DNA of 37,247 bases. It comes from a virus. The position numbers and the translations under genes are program-made. Positions 1 to 7,876 of this stretch are shown here, piece after piece. The DNA lies in the IMG/VR virus record IMGVR_UViG_3300042465_005916, positions 1 to 37,247 of that record; one strand, 5' to 3'. The first letter of the stretch is position 1, and every line of letters begins with the position of its first letter. The notes beneath the pieces are model-generated. The model was not told where the DNA came from, searched no databases, and worked only from the letters and a program-made list of their open reading frames with translations.

Positions 1-16
1 CACGGGTAATTCGAAC
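1..16. repeat. Left copy of 16-bp terminal direct repeat
   Basis: The 16 bases cacgggtaattcgaac occur here and again as the last 16 bases of the window (37232-37247). Together they close the sequence into a circle. The join lies between the last gene of the right end and the small terminase gene, which is where lambda-type phages carry cos. The repeat may be the cohesive end itself or only an assembly overlap; the sequence alone cannot decide. Confidence 0.85.
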
Positions 17-40
17 CACGCCGACGGACTGTTGCGTGGT
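15..40. other. Stem-loop upstream of small terminase (candidate cosB/TerS site)
   Basis: ACCACGC (15-21) and GCGTGGT (34-40) form a 7-bp inverted repeat around a 12-nt loop, directly ahead of the small terminase ribosome binding site (aaggggg, 47-53). In lambda-type phages the small terminase binds sites beside cos, so a terminase recognition element is plausible. There is no T-run, so an intrinsic terminator is unlikely. The functional role is inferred only from position. Confidence 0.4.
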
Positions 41-57
41 GTTGCTAAGGGGGTTAA

Positions 58-594
58 GTGAGGGCGGTTGAAGCACTGGATCGGCAGGGCGCTCAGTCTG
101 AGCTGGCCGAGTTGATCGGCGTGAGCGAGGGCCGGGTGAGCCAGATCATGTCCGATGGCATCGTGGAGCGCGGGCAGCCGCTGGCCCAGCAGCTGCGCCA
201 GTACTGCGCCTGGCTGCGCGAGGTGGCCGCTGGCAGACAGTCCGAAGAAATGGGCGGGCTTGACCTGGTGCAAGAACGCGCCGCGCTGGCCCGTGAACAG
301 AGGCACGGCATAGAGATCAAAAACGCTGTGGCGCGTGGCGAGTACGCGCCGATCGGGTTGCTGTCTGAGGTGCTGGCCACGGCCAGCCAGTCGGTGGTGG
401 AGCGCTTTGACCAGCTGCCCGCCGCCCTGCGCAAAACCTGCCCCGACTTGCCCGAGGCTGCGCGTGACCAGGTGATGAGCCTGCTGGCCAACGCCCGCAA
501 CGAGTGGGTGCGGGCCACGGCTGACCTGGTGGCCAAGAACCTTGCACCGGCTGACGGTGTTGATGACGATGAAATTCAAATGGAGACTGACTGA
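58..594 (+). CDS. Terminase small subunit (Nu1-like)
   Basis: A 178-aa protein that probably recognises the packaging site and hands phage DNA to the large terminase. Residues about 12-32 form a helix-turn-helix (SELAELIGVSEGRVSQIM), as expected for the DNA-binding end of Nu1-type subunits. The rest is helical and charged, with an acidic C-terminus that may contact the large subunit. The start is GTG at 58 because an excellent ribosome binding site (aaggggg) sits 5 nt upstream. It is the first gene after the presumed cos site, and its stop overlaps the next start (TGATG), so the packaging genes are translationally coupled. Size and place fit the lambda family well. Confidence 0.85.
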   Translation: MRAVEALDRQGAQSELAELIGVSEGRVSQIMSDGIVERGQPLAQQLRQYCAWLREVAAGRQSEEMGGLDLVQERAALAREQRHGIEIKNAVARGEYAPIGLLSEVLATASQSVVERFDQLPAALRKTCPDLPEAARDQVMSLLANARNEWVRATADLVAKNLAPADGVDDDEIQMETD

Positions 595-878
595 TGACTG
601 CAACTACCGCAACTGGTGATTTTTTGAACACCCATAAATCGATCATGCTGCACATGGCGGCATCACTGATTGAAAGCCTTACGGATCTGGTTGAGGAGGA
701 GGTGGCAGAAATTGATCCTTTAGAAATCCGGATCAATGGAGAAAAAACAGGCGAAATGACTCCTCGCAAATTGGCCGAGGAAGTGAGAAAAATTGCCGAA
801 AATTTTAAGCCGATCAAGATGGAAACGAAGGTGCATGACCACCGCACTGAAGAAGATGACGAGGATGACGACGAATGA
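594..878 (+). CDS. Acidic hypothetical protein between terminase subunits
   Basis: A 94-aa protein with no family I recognise. It is predicted helical in its first half, and its C-terminus is an almost pure Asp/Glu tail. Its start overlaps the small terminase stop by one base and its stop overlaps the large terminase start by four, so it sits inside the packaging operon. Base composition is clearly lower in GC than its neighbours: I counted 28 G/C in the 60 bases 721-780. It therefore looks like a recent insertion. A packaging accessory role is possible from position; the acidic tail could mimic DNA or bind a basic partner, but that is speculation. Confidence 0.7.
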   Translation: MTATTATGDFLNTHKSIMLHMAASLIESLTDLVEEEVAEIDPLEIRINGEKTGEMTPRKLAEEVRKIAENFKPIKMETKVHDHRTEEDDEDDDE

Positions 879-2932
879 GCCGCGCCCCATCCGAAACCCT
901 GCGGGCCGTGTTGGCGGCGATCACCTCTGGCTTGTCGCCGTTGCAGGCGGTGGTGCCGCAGACGCTGAGCAAGTGGGCCGAAGAAAACTTCTTCCTGTCG
1001 GCTGAGTCCAGCCACACGCAGGGGCGGTGGCAGGCTTACCCGTTCCAGCGCGGGTGGATGGATGCGTTCAGCAACGACGACATTGAAGAGGTGACGGTAC
1101 GCAAGGCAAAAAGGGTCGGGTATACCAAAACCCTGCTGGCCTTCATCGCCTACAACGCCGTGCACCGCCGCCGCAAGCAGGCGCTGTGGCAGCCGACCGA
1201 CGATGACCGTGACAGCTTTGTCAAGTCTGAGGTCGACCCGATGCTGCGCGATGTGGACGCGATCAAGCCGGTGCTGCTGTCGGGCAAAGAAGACACGATG
1301 AAGCTCAAGTCGTTCTTGGGCTCGGTGCTGCACATCTTGGGCGGCAAGGCGGCGCGGGCTTACCGGCGCATCACGGTGGCCGTGGCCATGCTGGACGAAG
1401 CCGATGGTTTTGACCAAAAGATCGAGAAATCGTCGGACCCTATCACCCTGGCGCGTGGCCGTTTGGAAGGGGCCCCGTTCCCCAAGCTGATCGCGGGCAG
1501 CACGCCGCGGGTCAAAGGCCTGAGCCATGTGGAATACCGCGAAGAGCACGCCGACGCGCGGGTGACCTACCACGTCACCTGCCCACACTGCGAGGCCGAA
1601 CACCCGCTGGGATGGGGTGGGGCCAAGGTTGACCACGGCTTCAAGTGGGACGGCGCGGACCCGTCCACCGTGCGCCATGTGTGCCCGCATTGCCGGGGCA
1701 CCATCACGCAGGCCGACTACCTGAAACTGTGGGAGCAGGGCGCGTGCTGGGTGAGCGAGTGCGGCGAATACCGCTACGGCCACGACGGCGTGTGGCGCAA
1801 CGCCCACGGCGACAAGCGCAACGCCCCGCGCCATGTGGCCTTCCACATCTGGACGGCCTACAGCCCCCAGCGCGAATGGTCCGACATCGTGCGCGAATTT
1901 TTGGAAGCCAGCACCAAAGCCAAGGCAGGCGAGACAGGCCCGCTTGAGGGTTTCGTCAACGAAACGCTGGGCGAGTGCTGGGAAGAAACGATCGAGAAGG
2001 CCGACGAAAACGCCCTGGCCCTGCGTGCCGAAAGCTACAAACGCTTCACCGTGCCATATGGCGGGCTGGTGTTGGTCACTGGGTGCGACGTGCAAGACAA
2101 CCGTTTCGAGCTGGTCACCTGGGCCATCGGCAAAGGCGAGGAAATGTGGGCGATCGACTACACCGTCATCCCCGCCAACCCTGCCGACGAACGCGAATGG
2201 GACAAGCTCGACACCTACCGCGAGACCGTTTTCAGCCACACCAACGGGCGCGGCATGAAGATCGAAGCCATGGCCGTGGACACGGGCGGCCACTTCACGC
2301 ACCAGGCCTACAACTACTGCCGCAACCGCGAACGCATGCGCGTGTTTGCCGTGCGCGGTGACCCGCAGCCGAGCAAAATGGTCAAGGGAAAAGCCACCAT
2401 TCAAGACGTGAACTGGCGCGGCCAAGTGCTCAAGCGCGGCGTGCGCCTGTGGTACGTGGGCACCGACACCGCCAAAGACTTGGTTTATGGCCGCCTCATG
2501 GTCACCCAGCCCGGCGCGGGTTACGTGCACTTCAGCAAAGACCTGCCCATCGAGTTTTATACCCAGCTCACGGCCGAAAGCCGCGTGCCGCAAAAGACCA
2601 GCCGGGGCATTGAATACAAGTGGGTCAACACCAAACGCGCCCGCAACGAAGTGCTGGACTGCACCGTTTACGCCATCTTTTGCACCCACGCCCTGGGCCT
2701 GCACGCCTACACATCGGCCATGTGGGAAAAGCTGGAAGACGCCGTGCAACCGCGCAGCGGCGATTTGTTTGCATTGCCAGCCACAAACCCTGACACAAAC
2801 CCCGAACAACCAGATAAATTTACGGGTCCGGACGCAGCCGCCGACCTGCAAGCCGCCGCTGCCCAAGCACAGCAAAACCGCCCCCAAATGCGCCGCCCAT
2901 CGCGCCAACCAGGAAACGCCCGAACATGGTGA
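875..2932 (+). CDS. Terminase large subunit (lambda GpA family)
   Basis: A 685-aa packaging motor and nuclease. The N-terminal ATPase shows the lambda-specific Walker A variant KAKRVGYTK (residues 77-85) and the Walker B LDEAD (173-177). A treble-clef-like pair of CPHC motifs follows in the middle, typical of GpA. The C-terminal nuclease half begins around GCDVQDNRFEL, whose Asp is a likely metal ligand. Length fits the family (lambda gpA has 641 aa). The protein cuts concatemers at cos and pumps DNA into the procapsid through the portal encoded downstream. The start ATG overlaps the preceding stop (ATGA), and the Ala/Gln/Pro-rich C-terminus overlaps the next gene by 7 nt. Confidence 0.95.
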   Translation: MSRAPSETLRAVLAAITSGLSPLQAVVPQTLSKWAEENFFLSAESSHTQGRWQAYPFQRGWMDAFSNDDIEEVTVRKAKRVGYTKTLLAFIAYNAVHRRRKQALWQPTDDDRDSFVKSEVDPMLRDVDAIKPVLLSGKEDTMKLKSFLGSVLHILGGKAARAYRRITVAVAMLDEADGFDQKIEKSSDPITLARGRLEGAPFPKLIAGSTPRVKGLSHVEYREEHADARVTYHVTCPHCEAEHPLGWGGAKVDHGFKWDGADPSTVRHVCPHCRGTITQADYLKLWEQGACWVSECGEYRYGHDGVWRNAHGDKRNAPRHVAFHIWTAYSPQREWSDIVREFLEASTKAKAGETGPLEGFVNETLGECWEETIEKADENALALRAESYKRFTVPYGGLVLVTGCDVQDNRFELVTWAIGKGEEMWAIDYTVIPANPADEREWDKLDTYRETVFSHTNGRGMKIEAMAVDTGGHFTHQAYNYCRNRERMRVFAVRGDPQPSKMVKGKATIQDVNWRGQVLKRGVRLWYVGTDTAKDLVYGRLMVTQPGAGYVHFSKDLPIEFYTQLTAESRVPQKTSRGIEYKWVNTKRARNEVLDCTVYAIFCTHALGLHAYTSAMWEKLEDAVQPRSGDLFALPATNPDTNPEQPDKFTGPDAAADLQAAAAQAQQNRPQMRRPSRQPGNARTW

Positions 2933-3333
2933 AAAAAGCCACCGCCACAACCACGCCCGCCGACCTGCTGGCCGACCATTTGCCTGACGCCAAGAAAATG
3001 GTCACCCCCGCATTTGTGGCCGCGCCCGATGACCTGATCGACGATGTGCTCGACGCCGTGCTGCAGCTGGCCCCCGCCTTTTGCGCCGCGCTGGCCCAGC
3101 ACCGCGACCAGCTGCAGGCTCTGGCCCTGAAAGTCAGCGAGCAAAAGCACCGGGAATACGCAGGGGATCGGGTATACATCCCCAGCACCACCGAAACCGC
3201 CCGCCGCGAACGCAGCAGCCGCAACGCATCCATCCTGCGCGACCACCAAAACGGCGAACGCATGATGCTGCTGGAGCGGCGATACAGCCTGAGCAAGCAA
3301 GCGATCTGGAAAATCATCAACAGCAAGGGGTAA
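2926..3333 (+). CDS. Mor-type transcription activator-like protein
   Basis: A 135-aa protein whose last 35 residues (RDHQNGERMMLLERRYSL then SKQAIWKIINSKG) look like the DNA-binding helix-turn-helix of the Mu Mor/C activator family. The first 80 residues are Ala/Leu-rich and helical, as in the Mor dimerisation region. Mor proteins switch on middle or late promoters, so this is a candidate late-gene regulator of the phage. It lies inside the packaging/head operon, overlapping the large terminase end by 7 nt and leaving 3 nt before the next gene. Assignment rests on the C-terminal motif only. A phage structural role with a coincidental HTH is the alternative. Confidence 0.6.
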   Translation: MVKKATATTTPADLLADHLPDAKKMVTPAFVAAPDDLIDDVLDAVLQLAPAFCAALAQHRDQLQALALKVSEQKHREYAGDRVYIPSTTETARRERSSRNASILRDHQNGERMMLLERRYSLSKQAIWKIINSKG

Positions 3334-3336
3334 AGC

Positions 3337-3654
3337 ATGAGCCTTGAAGCACTCACATTCACAGCCGCTGAACTTGACGCTTTGCTGGAAAAAAGAAGGC
3401 TGCATGACATCGAAGAAACCAACCGCCGCGCAAACGCCAGCTGGACGCTGATGTGCGAAAAGATGGTGGCGGCTGAGCGTGAGGCGTGGCAACAAGAGCG
3501 AGAACAGCTCCTGACAAAAATTGGCGTCCTCCGCAGTCAGTTGCTTGGAGTGAGAATGGAATTTGGGGAGGGATCAACCATCAGCAATCTTGCGGCAGCA
3601 CTGGGTGCTGAAGACGCAGTAAACGCCGCCGCCATCCGCGCCAGATCCACATGA
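3337..3654 (+). CDS. Hypothetical coiled-coil protein
   Basis: A 105-aa protein of unknown function. Residues about 15-65 are rich in Glu, Arg, Lys and Leu in heptad-like order, suggesting a coiled coil; the C-terminus is Ala-rich. It starts 3 nt after the Mor-like gene and overlaps the next gene by 4 nt (ATGA), so it is part of the same coupled cluster. Nothing in it points to an enzyme. Similar small helical proteins often sit between terminase and portal genes in phages of this type. Confidence 0.65.
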   Translation: MSLEALTFTAAELDALLEKRRLHDIEETNRRANASWTLMCEKMVAAEREAWQQEREQLLTKIGVLRSQLLGVRMEFGEGSTISNLAAALGAEDAVNAAAIRARST

Positions 3655-3842
3655 CCGCCCAACAAGGCCACCTCTACCTATTCCACCAGGCCAAAGTCAT
3701 GGCGATGAAATCGGGCGGGGTCACGGTGCCGGTGCGACGGCTGGTGGACGATGGCTGGGGGCTTGGCCCGGTGGAGCATGTGAAGGCCGACAAGCTGCAG
3801 CCGCTGCCGATGCGCTACTTTCACGGCGAATTGCCCAAGTGA
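3651..3842 (+). CDS. Small hypothetical protein
   Basis: A 63-aa protein I cannot assign. It contains a short beta-rich core (GGVTVPVRRLVDDGWGLGPVEHV) and few charged clusters. The start overlaps the previous stop by 4 nt. It is the last gene of the packaging cluster: after its stop comes a 73-bp gap with the first copy of a stem-loop repeat that recurs at 11.3 kb. Codon use is like its neighbours, and translational coupling supports it being real. Confidence 0.6.
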   Translation: MTAQQGHLYLFHQAKVMAMKSGGVTVPVRRLVDDGWGLGPVEHVKADKLQPLPMRYFHGELPK

Positions 3843-3844
3843 AA

Positions 3845-3876
3845 AGCGTCAACCACTTTGTTTGACCGGTTGACGT
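3845..3876 (+). repeat. Stem-loop direct repeat, copy 1
   Basis: The stretch starting AGCGTCAAC at 3845 is repeated at 11312, with 30 positions alignable and one difference (G versus A at the 24th base). Within each copy the ends pair: here GCGTCAAC with GTTGACGT (7 clean pairs) across a loop of about 15 nt. It sits in the gap between the packaging genes and the gpW-like gene. There is no T-run, so it is not a classical terminator. It could be a boundary sequence, a protein-binding site or an RNA-processing hairpin. Confidence 0.8.
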
Positions 3877-3915
3877 TGGCGCGGTGACATTCGGTGCAAA
3901 CCACACCGAACCACC

Positions 3916-4476
3916 GTGACAACCACCCCCACCACCGAACCCACCCGCATCGTTGCGGGCGACACCGCCAAGTGGCTCAAGACGCTGGCCGACTACCCCG
4001 CCAGCGCGGGCTGGGCGCTGGTCTACACGCTGATCAACGCTCACCACAAAATCAGCATCACCACCACCGCGCAGGGCGATGACCACCTGGCCAACGTCAG
4101 CGCCACCGTCACCGCCACCTGGCACGCCGGGGCCTATGACTGGCGCGCCCAAGCCACCAAGGCGGGCGAGGTCTACACCGTGGCCACAGGCCGCATCGCC
4201 ATCGACCCGTCTTTTGATGCGGTCACCAAGCTGGACAACCGCACGTCGTCTCGCAAGATGCTGGACGCCGTTGAGGCCGTGATGCTCAAAACCGCCAGCA
4301 CCAACGTGCAGGAATACGAAATCGCTGGCCGCCGCCTCAAGCACTACAGCATGGGCGAGCTGCTGCAACTGCGCGACCGCCTGCGCGGCGAAGTGGCCCG
4401 CGAAGAAGCCGCCACCAACGCCGCCAACGGCACGGGCGGTGTGCCTGGCCGCATTTACGTGAGATTCGGCCAATGA
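3916..4476 (+). CDS. gpW-like head-tail connector protein
   Basis: A 186-aa protein placed exactly where lambda has W, between large terminase and portal. Residues 10-95 form a beta-rich domain (GDTAKWLKTL, then TATWHAGAYDWRAQATKAG). The C-terminal third (EYEIAGRRLKHYSMGELLQL followed by a basic helix) is the gpW-type module that helps join head and tail. It is about twice the length of lambda gpW because of the added N-terminal domain. The start is GTG at 3916. No strong ribosome binding site is visible, and the next gene overlaps the end by 4 nt. I am fairly confident of the C-terminal family; the N-terminal role is unknown. Confidence 0.7.
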   Translation: MTTTPTTEPTRIVAGDTAKWLKTLADYPASAGWALVYTLINAHHKISITTTAQGDDHLANVSATVTATWHAGAYDWRAQATKAGEVYTVATGRIAIDPSFDAVTKLDNRTSSRKMLDAVEAVMLKTASTNVQEYEIAGRRLKHYSMGELLQLRDRLRGEVAREEAATNAANGTGGVPGRIYVRFGQ

Positions 4477-6395
4477 ACCAACCCAACATTTTCCGCCGCG
4501 CCGCCGCATGGGTCACCGGCAACACCCCGGCTAAAGGCAACCAAGTGCGCCGCTTTGAAGCCGCCCGCCTGGACCGCATGACCAGCGAGTGGTTTGCCAC
4601 GGCCAACAGCATCAACCAAGAGCTTTACAGCGACCTGGACCTGCTGCGCCGCCGTGGTCGCCAGCTAGTGCAAAACAACGACTACGCCAGCAAATTCAAA
4701 CGCATGGTCGAAGACAACGTGGTCGGCCCCGTGGGCGTGCGCCTGCAAGCGCGGGTGGAAGACAGCCCCGGCAAGCCCGACCGCCTGGCCAACGCCGCCA
4801 TCGAGCAAGCCTGGGCCGAATGGGGCCAAGCGTGTGACGTGACGGGCCAGCTCAGCTTTGCCGACCTGTGCACCCACATCATGGGCAGCCTGCCCAGCGA
4901 TGGCGAGTTTCTGGTGCGCATTGTCAAAGGCGCGGACGCGGGCAACCGGTTCAACTTTGCGCTGCAGGTCATCGATGTGGACCGCATCGACACCACCTTC
5001 AATGGCAGCTATGGCGACAACACTGTCATCATGGGCGTGGAGGTCAACCAGTACCGCCGCCCCGTGGCTGTGTGGTTGTTTGAGGCCCACCCATCTGATG
5101 GCGCACGCAGCAGCCGCCGCCGCATCCGCGTGGCCGCAGACGAAATGCTGCACCGCTTCAAGGTCACCCGCGCCGAGCAAGTGCGCGGCATCCCATGGAT
5201 GGCCCCCGGCATGCTCAGCCTGCACCACCTTGGCGGCTTCATGCTGTCGGCGCTGCTGGCCGCTGAGCATGGTGCCAACCATTACGGCTTTTTCACCACG
5301 CCAGACGGCATGGCCCCCATCGGGCAGGCCGACGCATCGGGCGCGACCATCACCGCCAGCCAGCCCGGCATCTACGACACACTGCCGCAGGGCGTGCAAT
5401 TCACCCCGCACGACAGCAAATACCCCAACGAAGTCTTTGGCCCCTTTGCCAAGACCTGCCTGCAGCGCATCGCCACCGGCTGGGGCGTGGCCTACCACTC
5501 GCTGGCCAACGACCTGGAAGGCGTCAGCTTTTCCAGCATCCGCTCGGGCACGCTGGAAGAGCGCGACCGCTGGACGCACGACCAGGAATGGTTCATCGGC
5601 TGCTTTATTGAGCCGGTCTACAAACAATGGCTGCAAATGGCCCTGCTGTCGGGCGCCATCGTCATGCCCAACGGCTCGGCCCTGCCAGCCAGCAAAGCCG
5701 CCAAGTTTGCCCGCCACGAATGGCAAGCCCGCCGCTGGGAATGGGTGGACCCACAAAGCGACATGAACGCCAAGGTGCTGGCCGTCAAAGCGGGCCTCAT
5801 GGCCCCGCAAGACCTGTGCGCATCGATGGGTTACGACTACGAAGACACCATCAAAGCCATCGGCCAAGCGCAAGCACTGGCCGCAGAGTTTGGCGTGGCG
5901 CTCACCGCCTACGAAGGCGCACCCGGCGCACAAACCGCCGCCAACGCAGGCGCACAGCCCACGCAGGCCAACGGTGGCCGCAGCACAGATCAGCCCAGCC
6001 ACAGCGCAGTTACCAACGACCAGGCACAACGCCAACACACCGAGCTGATGGCTGTGATCGCTGGGCTGAACAACCGCCAAACAACCGTGCAACTGTCTAC
6101 CGCCGACATCGAGGCCCAAATGCGCGGCCTCACCGACGCCATGACCGCGCACATCAAAGAAGTCGCCACCGAAATGCCCATCGTCGTCAACGTGCCCCAA
6201 CAAGCCGCCCCCGTGGTCAACGTGGCCGCCCCGGTGGTCAACGTCACCGCGCCCGCCGTCAACTTCGAGGCCAACATGCCGCCCGCCCAAGTGGTCGTGC
6301 AGCACCCCACCCGCGCCGTGCAAACCGTCAAGCGCGATGCGAACGACGAAATCGTCAATACCACCACCGAATACACCATCGAAACGAGAGAGTAA
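4473..6395 (+). CDS. Portal protein (lambda gpB family)
   Basis: A 640-aa dodecameric portal through which DNA enters and leaves the head. The lambda-family signature is clear: an N-terminal RNNDYASKFKRMVEDNVVGP stretch, a central domain ending in RFKVTRAEQVRGIPWMAPGM, and the VSFSSIRSGTLEERDRWTHD segment with the following WFIGCFIEPVYKQWL. Length is longer than lambda gpB (533 aa). The extra C-terminal 120 residues are Ala/Gln-rich with VVNV repeats, a low-complexity tail of unknown use. Its start overlaps the gpW-like gene. It cooperates with the terminase genes upstream and the protease-capsid gene downstream. Confidence 0.95.
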   Translation: MNQPNIFRRAAAWVTGNTPAKGNQVRRFEAARLDRMTSEWFATANSINQELYSDLDLLRRRGRQLVQNNDYASKFKRMVEDNVVGPVGVRLQARVEDSPGKPDRLANAAIEQAWAEWGQACDVTGQLSFADLCTHIMGSLPSDGEFLVRIVKGADAGNRFNFALQVIDVDRIDTTFNGSYGDNTVIMGVEVNQYRRPVAVWLFEAHPSDGARSSRRRIRVAADEMLHRFKVTRAEQVRGIPWMAPGMLSLHHLGGFMLSALLAAEHGANHYGFFTTPDGMAPIGQADASGATITASQPGIYDTLPQGVQFTPHDSKYPNEVFGPFAKTCLQRIATGWGVAYHSLANDLEGVSFSSIRSGTLEERDRWTHDQEWFIGCFIEPVYKQWLQMALLSGAIVMPNGSALPASKAAKFARHEWQARRWEWVDPQSDMNAKVLAVKAGLMAPQDLCASMGYDYEDTIKAIGQAQALAAEFGVALTAYEGAPGAQTAANAGAQPTQANGGRSTDQPSHSAVTNDQAQRQHTELMAVIAGLNNRQTTVQLSTADIEAQMRGLTDAMTAHIKEVATEMPIVVNVPQQAAPVVNVAAPVVNVTAPAVNFEANMPPAQVVVQHPTRAVQTVKRDANDEIVNTTTEYTIETRE

Positions 6396-6400
6396 ACACC

Positions 6401-6775
6401 ATGACCGAACCCGTATCCACCACCGCAGCAGGCGCCGCCAGCGTCGGCTTTTTGGCACTGCTCATCGGGGCCATTGGCCCTGTGGCGGCAGACGTCATGC
6501 TGGTCGTCATCTCTGCGCTCGCGGGCTGCTTCATTGCCCTGAGCAGCATGAAGGGCCAGACCGTCATGCAAAGCATCGGTTTCATCGTCATCGGCGTCAC
6601 TGTGGCGCTGGTGTTGTCTTGGGCAGCCACCGGCATCGTCACCAGCTTGGTGCCCGGCTTGAACTCTGCATACACCCCTGCGCTGATCGCCATGGGCATC
6701 GGCTTCATGGGCAACCAGCTGCCCAGCATCTTTGCGGCCATCGTGGCCAAAGTCAAAGGCAATGCGGGGCTGTAA
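6401..6775 (+). CDS. Small membrane protein, candidate holin
   Basis: A 124-aa very hydrophobic protein with about four transmembrane segments (roughly residues 12-30, 32-48, 57-80 and 87-115) and short charged ends. Lysis in phages needs a holin, and none is encoded beside the endolysin at 24.5 kb. This is the first of three consecutive small membrane proteins at 6.4-7.4 kb and the likeliest holin by size and topology. The start is ATG at 6401, 5 nt after the portal stop; the longer reading frame upstream is a shadow of portal. It could instead be a membrane protein of unknown role or an antiholin. Confidence 0.65.
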   Translation: MTEPVSTTAAGAASVGFLALLIGAIGPVAADVMLVVISALAGCFIALSSMKGQTVMQSIGFIVIGVTVALVLSWAATGIVTSLVPGLNSAYTPALIAMGIGFMGNQLPSIFAAIVAKVKGNAGL

Positions 6776-6778
6776 CCC

Positions 6779-7105
6779 ATGATCGAGATCAAGCTCTGGC
6801 TCATTCTGGTGCTGCTGATCGAGGTGCCTGCCATCGCCATGGTGGCGTGCCACCTACAGCTGCGCGCCGCGCTGGCCCGAATGGGGTTTGGCTGGCTCAT
6901 GCTTACCGGCATTTTGCTGTCCACCTTTGGCCTGTGCGTGCAAGTGGGCCGCAGCATGAATTACATCAAATTCAACGCCTACCCGGTCGATGAATGGTTC
7001 CCCTTTTGGGTCACCAAAGACATCGGCATCTCGATCATGCTTTTTTGCCTGATCCGCCTGGCCATCCAGCAACACCGCGAACAAACCCCACCCACCAACC
7101 CGTAA
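6779..7105 (+). CDS. Small membrane protein (lysis or accessory)
   Basis: A 108-aa protein with three predicted membrane helices (about residues 5-24, 36-56 and 76-93) and a polar tail ending in HREQTPPTNP. It follows the holin candidate after 3 nt and is followed by another membrane protein after 12 nt, so the three form a cassette. The FNAYPVDEWFPFWV loop between helices 2 and 3 is rich in aromatic residues. I do not recognise a named family. A role with the first protein, as antiholin or membrane partner of the amidase encoded 0.3 kb downstream, is inference. Confidence 0.65.
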   Translation: MIEIKLWLILVLLIEVPAIAMVACHLQLRAALARMGFGWLMLTGILLSTFGLCVQVGRSMNYIKFNAYPVDEWFPFWVTKDIGISIMLFCLIRLAIQQHREQTPPTNP

Positions 7106-7117
7106 GGCCGCGCCACC

Positions 7118-7408
7118 ATGTCCATTCCACTTGTTGAAGTCTGTTTCATCGTGTGCATGCTTGCACTGATCGCCATCGGGTTTTATTGCTCGCACCGGCT
7201 TGACGCCAAGCACCCGTTTTGGGTGCGCCTGATCGTTCTGCTGCCGTGCCTGACCGCCTTTGCCACGCTGGCCGCGATTCCCATAGGCGCATATGCCGCC
7301 TTTTGGCCCGATGTGGGCCGCGCTGTGAGCTCCATGCTGGTTTACGCCCTGGTGGCAAGCCGCTTCAGCAGCCGCCCGTGGCTCGACATCCGCACCACCA
7401 AAGACTGA
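7118..7408 (+). CDS. Small membrane protein, third of cassette
   Basis: A 96-aa protein with two to three membrane helices (about residues 6-23, 33-56 and 64-80) and a polar, probably cytoplasmic C-terminus (RFSSRPWLDIRTTKD). Small proteins of this layout occur next to phage lysis or head genes and are usually annotated only as membrane proteins. It ends 6 nt before the amidase gene. With its two neighbours it gives three membrane proteins in a row inside the head module, which is unusual. Its function is unknown; holin or antiholin is possible. Confidence 0.65.
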   Translation: MSIPLVEVCFIVCMLALIAIGFYCSHRLDAKHPFWVRLIVLLPCLTAFATLAAIPIGAYAAFWPDVGRAVSSMLVYALVASRFSSRPWLDIRTTKD

Positions 7409-7414
7409 GCCGCC

Positions 7415-7876
7415 ATGTTGCATCTCGCGTCATACAAAGGCACCCAGCCCGGCTGGAAAGGGCTGGTGAACCGCGCCATCAGGTTTTTCACCAAGTCCGC
7501 TTACAGCCACAGCGAGATCTGCCTGGGCGACCCGTTTGCTGGGCCGGTGGACTGCCTGACCAGCGCGGGCACCGAAGGCGGCGTGCGCATCAAGCGCATG
7601 CAACTCAACCCCGACAAGTGGGACGTCATTGCGCTGCCCCATGTGAGCGAGGGCGCAGCCTGGCACTTTCTGGCCGACAACGCTGGCCAGCCCTACGACT
7701 TCATTGGCTGCGTGCGCTCGGTGCTGCCATTTGTGCGCGGCGAACACCCCCGCAAATGGTTCTGCAGCGAAGTCTGCGCCGCCATCATCGGCCACGCCGA
7801 ACCATGGCGCATGCACCCCGGCGTGCTGCACATGGTCACCACCCAACAAACCAAAACGCAAGGGCACACAGCATGA
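7415..7876 (+). CDS. Permuted papain-like amidase (YiiX/NlpC-P60 type)
   Basis: A 153-aa probable cysteine hydrolase. The order of the active-site motifs is circularly permuted relative to classical NlpC/P60: the histidine motif AYSHSEICLGD (His32) comes first and the cysteine motif KWFCSEVCAAI (Cys117) comes late, after the PYDFIG segment (residues 93-98). This is the layout of the YiiX/YaeF-type amidases, which cut peptide or amide bonds, possibly in peptidoglycan or lipids. It lies just after three membrane proteins and overlaps the next gene by 4 nt. It could be a second lytic enzyme or a virion-associated wall hydrolase. The fold call is good; substrate and role are inferred. Confidence 0.75.
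   Translation: MLHLASYKGTQPGWKGLVNRAIRFFTKSAYSHSEICLGDPFAGPVDCLTSAGTEGGVRIKRMQLNPDKWDVIALPHVSEGAAWHFLADNAGQPYDFIGCVRSVLPFVRGEHPRKWFCSEVCAAIIGHAEPWRMHPGVLHMVTTQQTKTQGHTA

Noticed and set aside
1-23. tRNA T-arm look-alike (GGTTCGAATTACC on the minus strand) suggesting that the terminal repeats are attL/attR
   Set aside because: No acceptor stem or CCA follows, and the integrase with a convincing tRNA-derived core is in the middle of the window, so the ends are a cos region and not prophage attachment sites.
317-2950. 877-codon open frame on the minus strand opposite the terminase genes
   Set aside because: It is a shadow of GC-rich coding DNA: low-complexity His/Val/Gly-rich product, no family match, and the opposite strand encodes a clear large terminase.
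3845-3876. Stem-loop as an intrinsic terminator
   Set aside because: No T-run follows the stem in either copy, and the stem is short with a large loop; another role is more likely.
4665-6458. 597-codon minus-strand frame opposite portal
   Set aside because: Antisense shadow of the portal gene with Gly/His/Val-rich product and no ribosome binding site.
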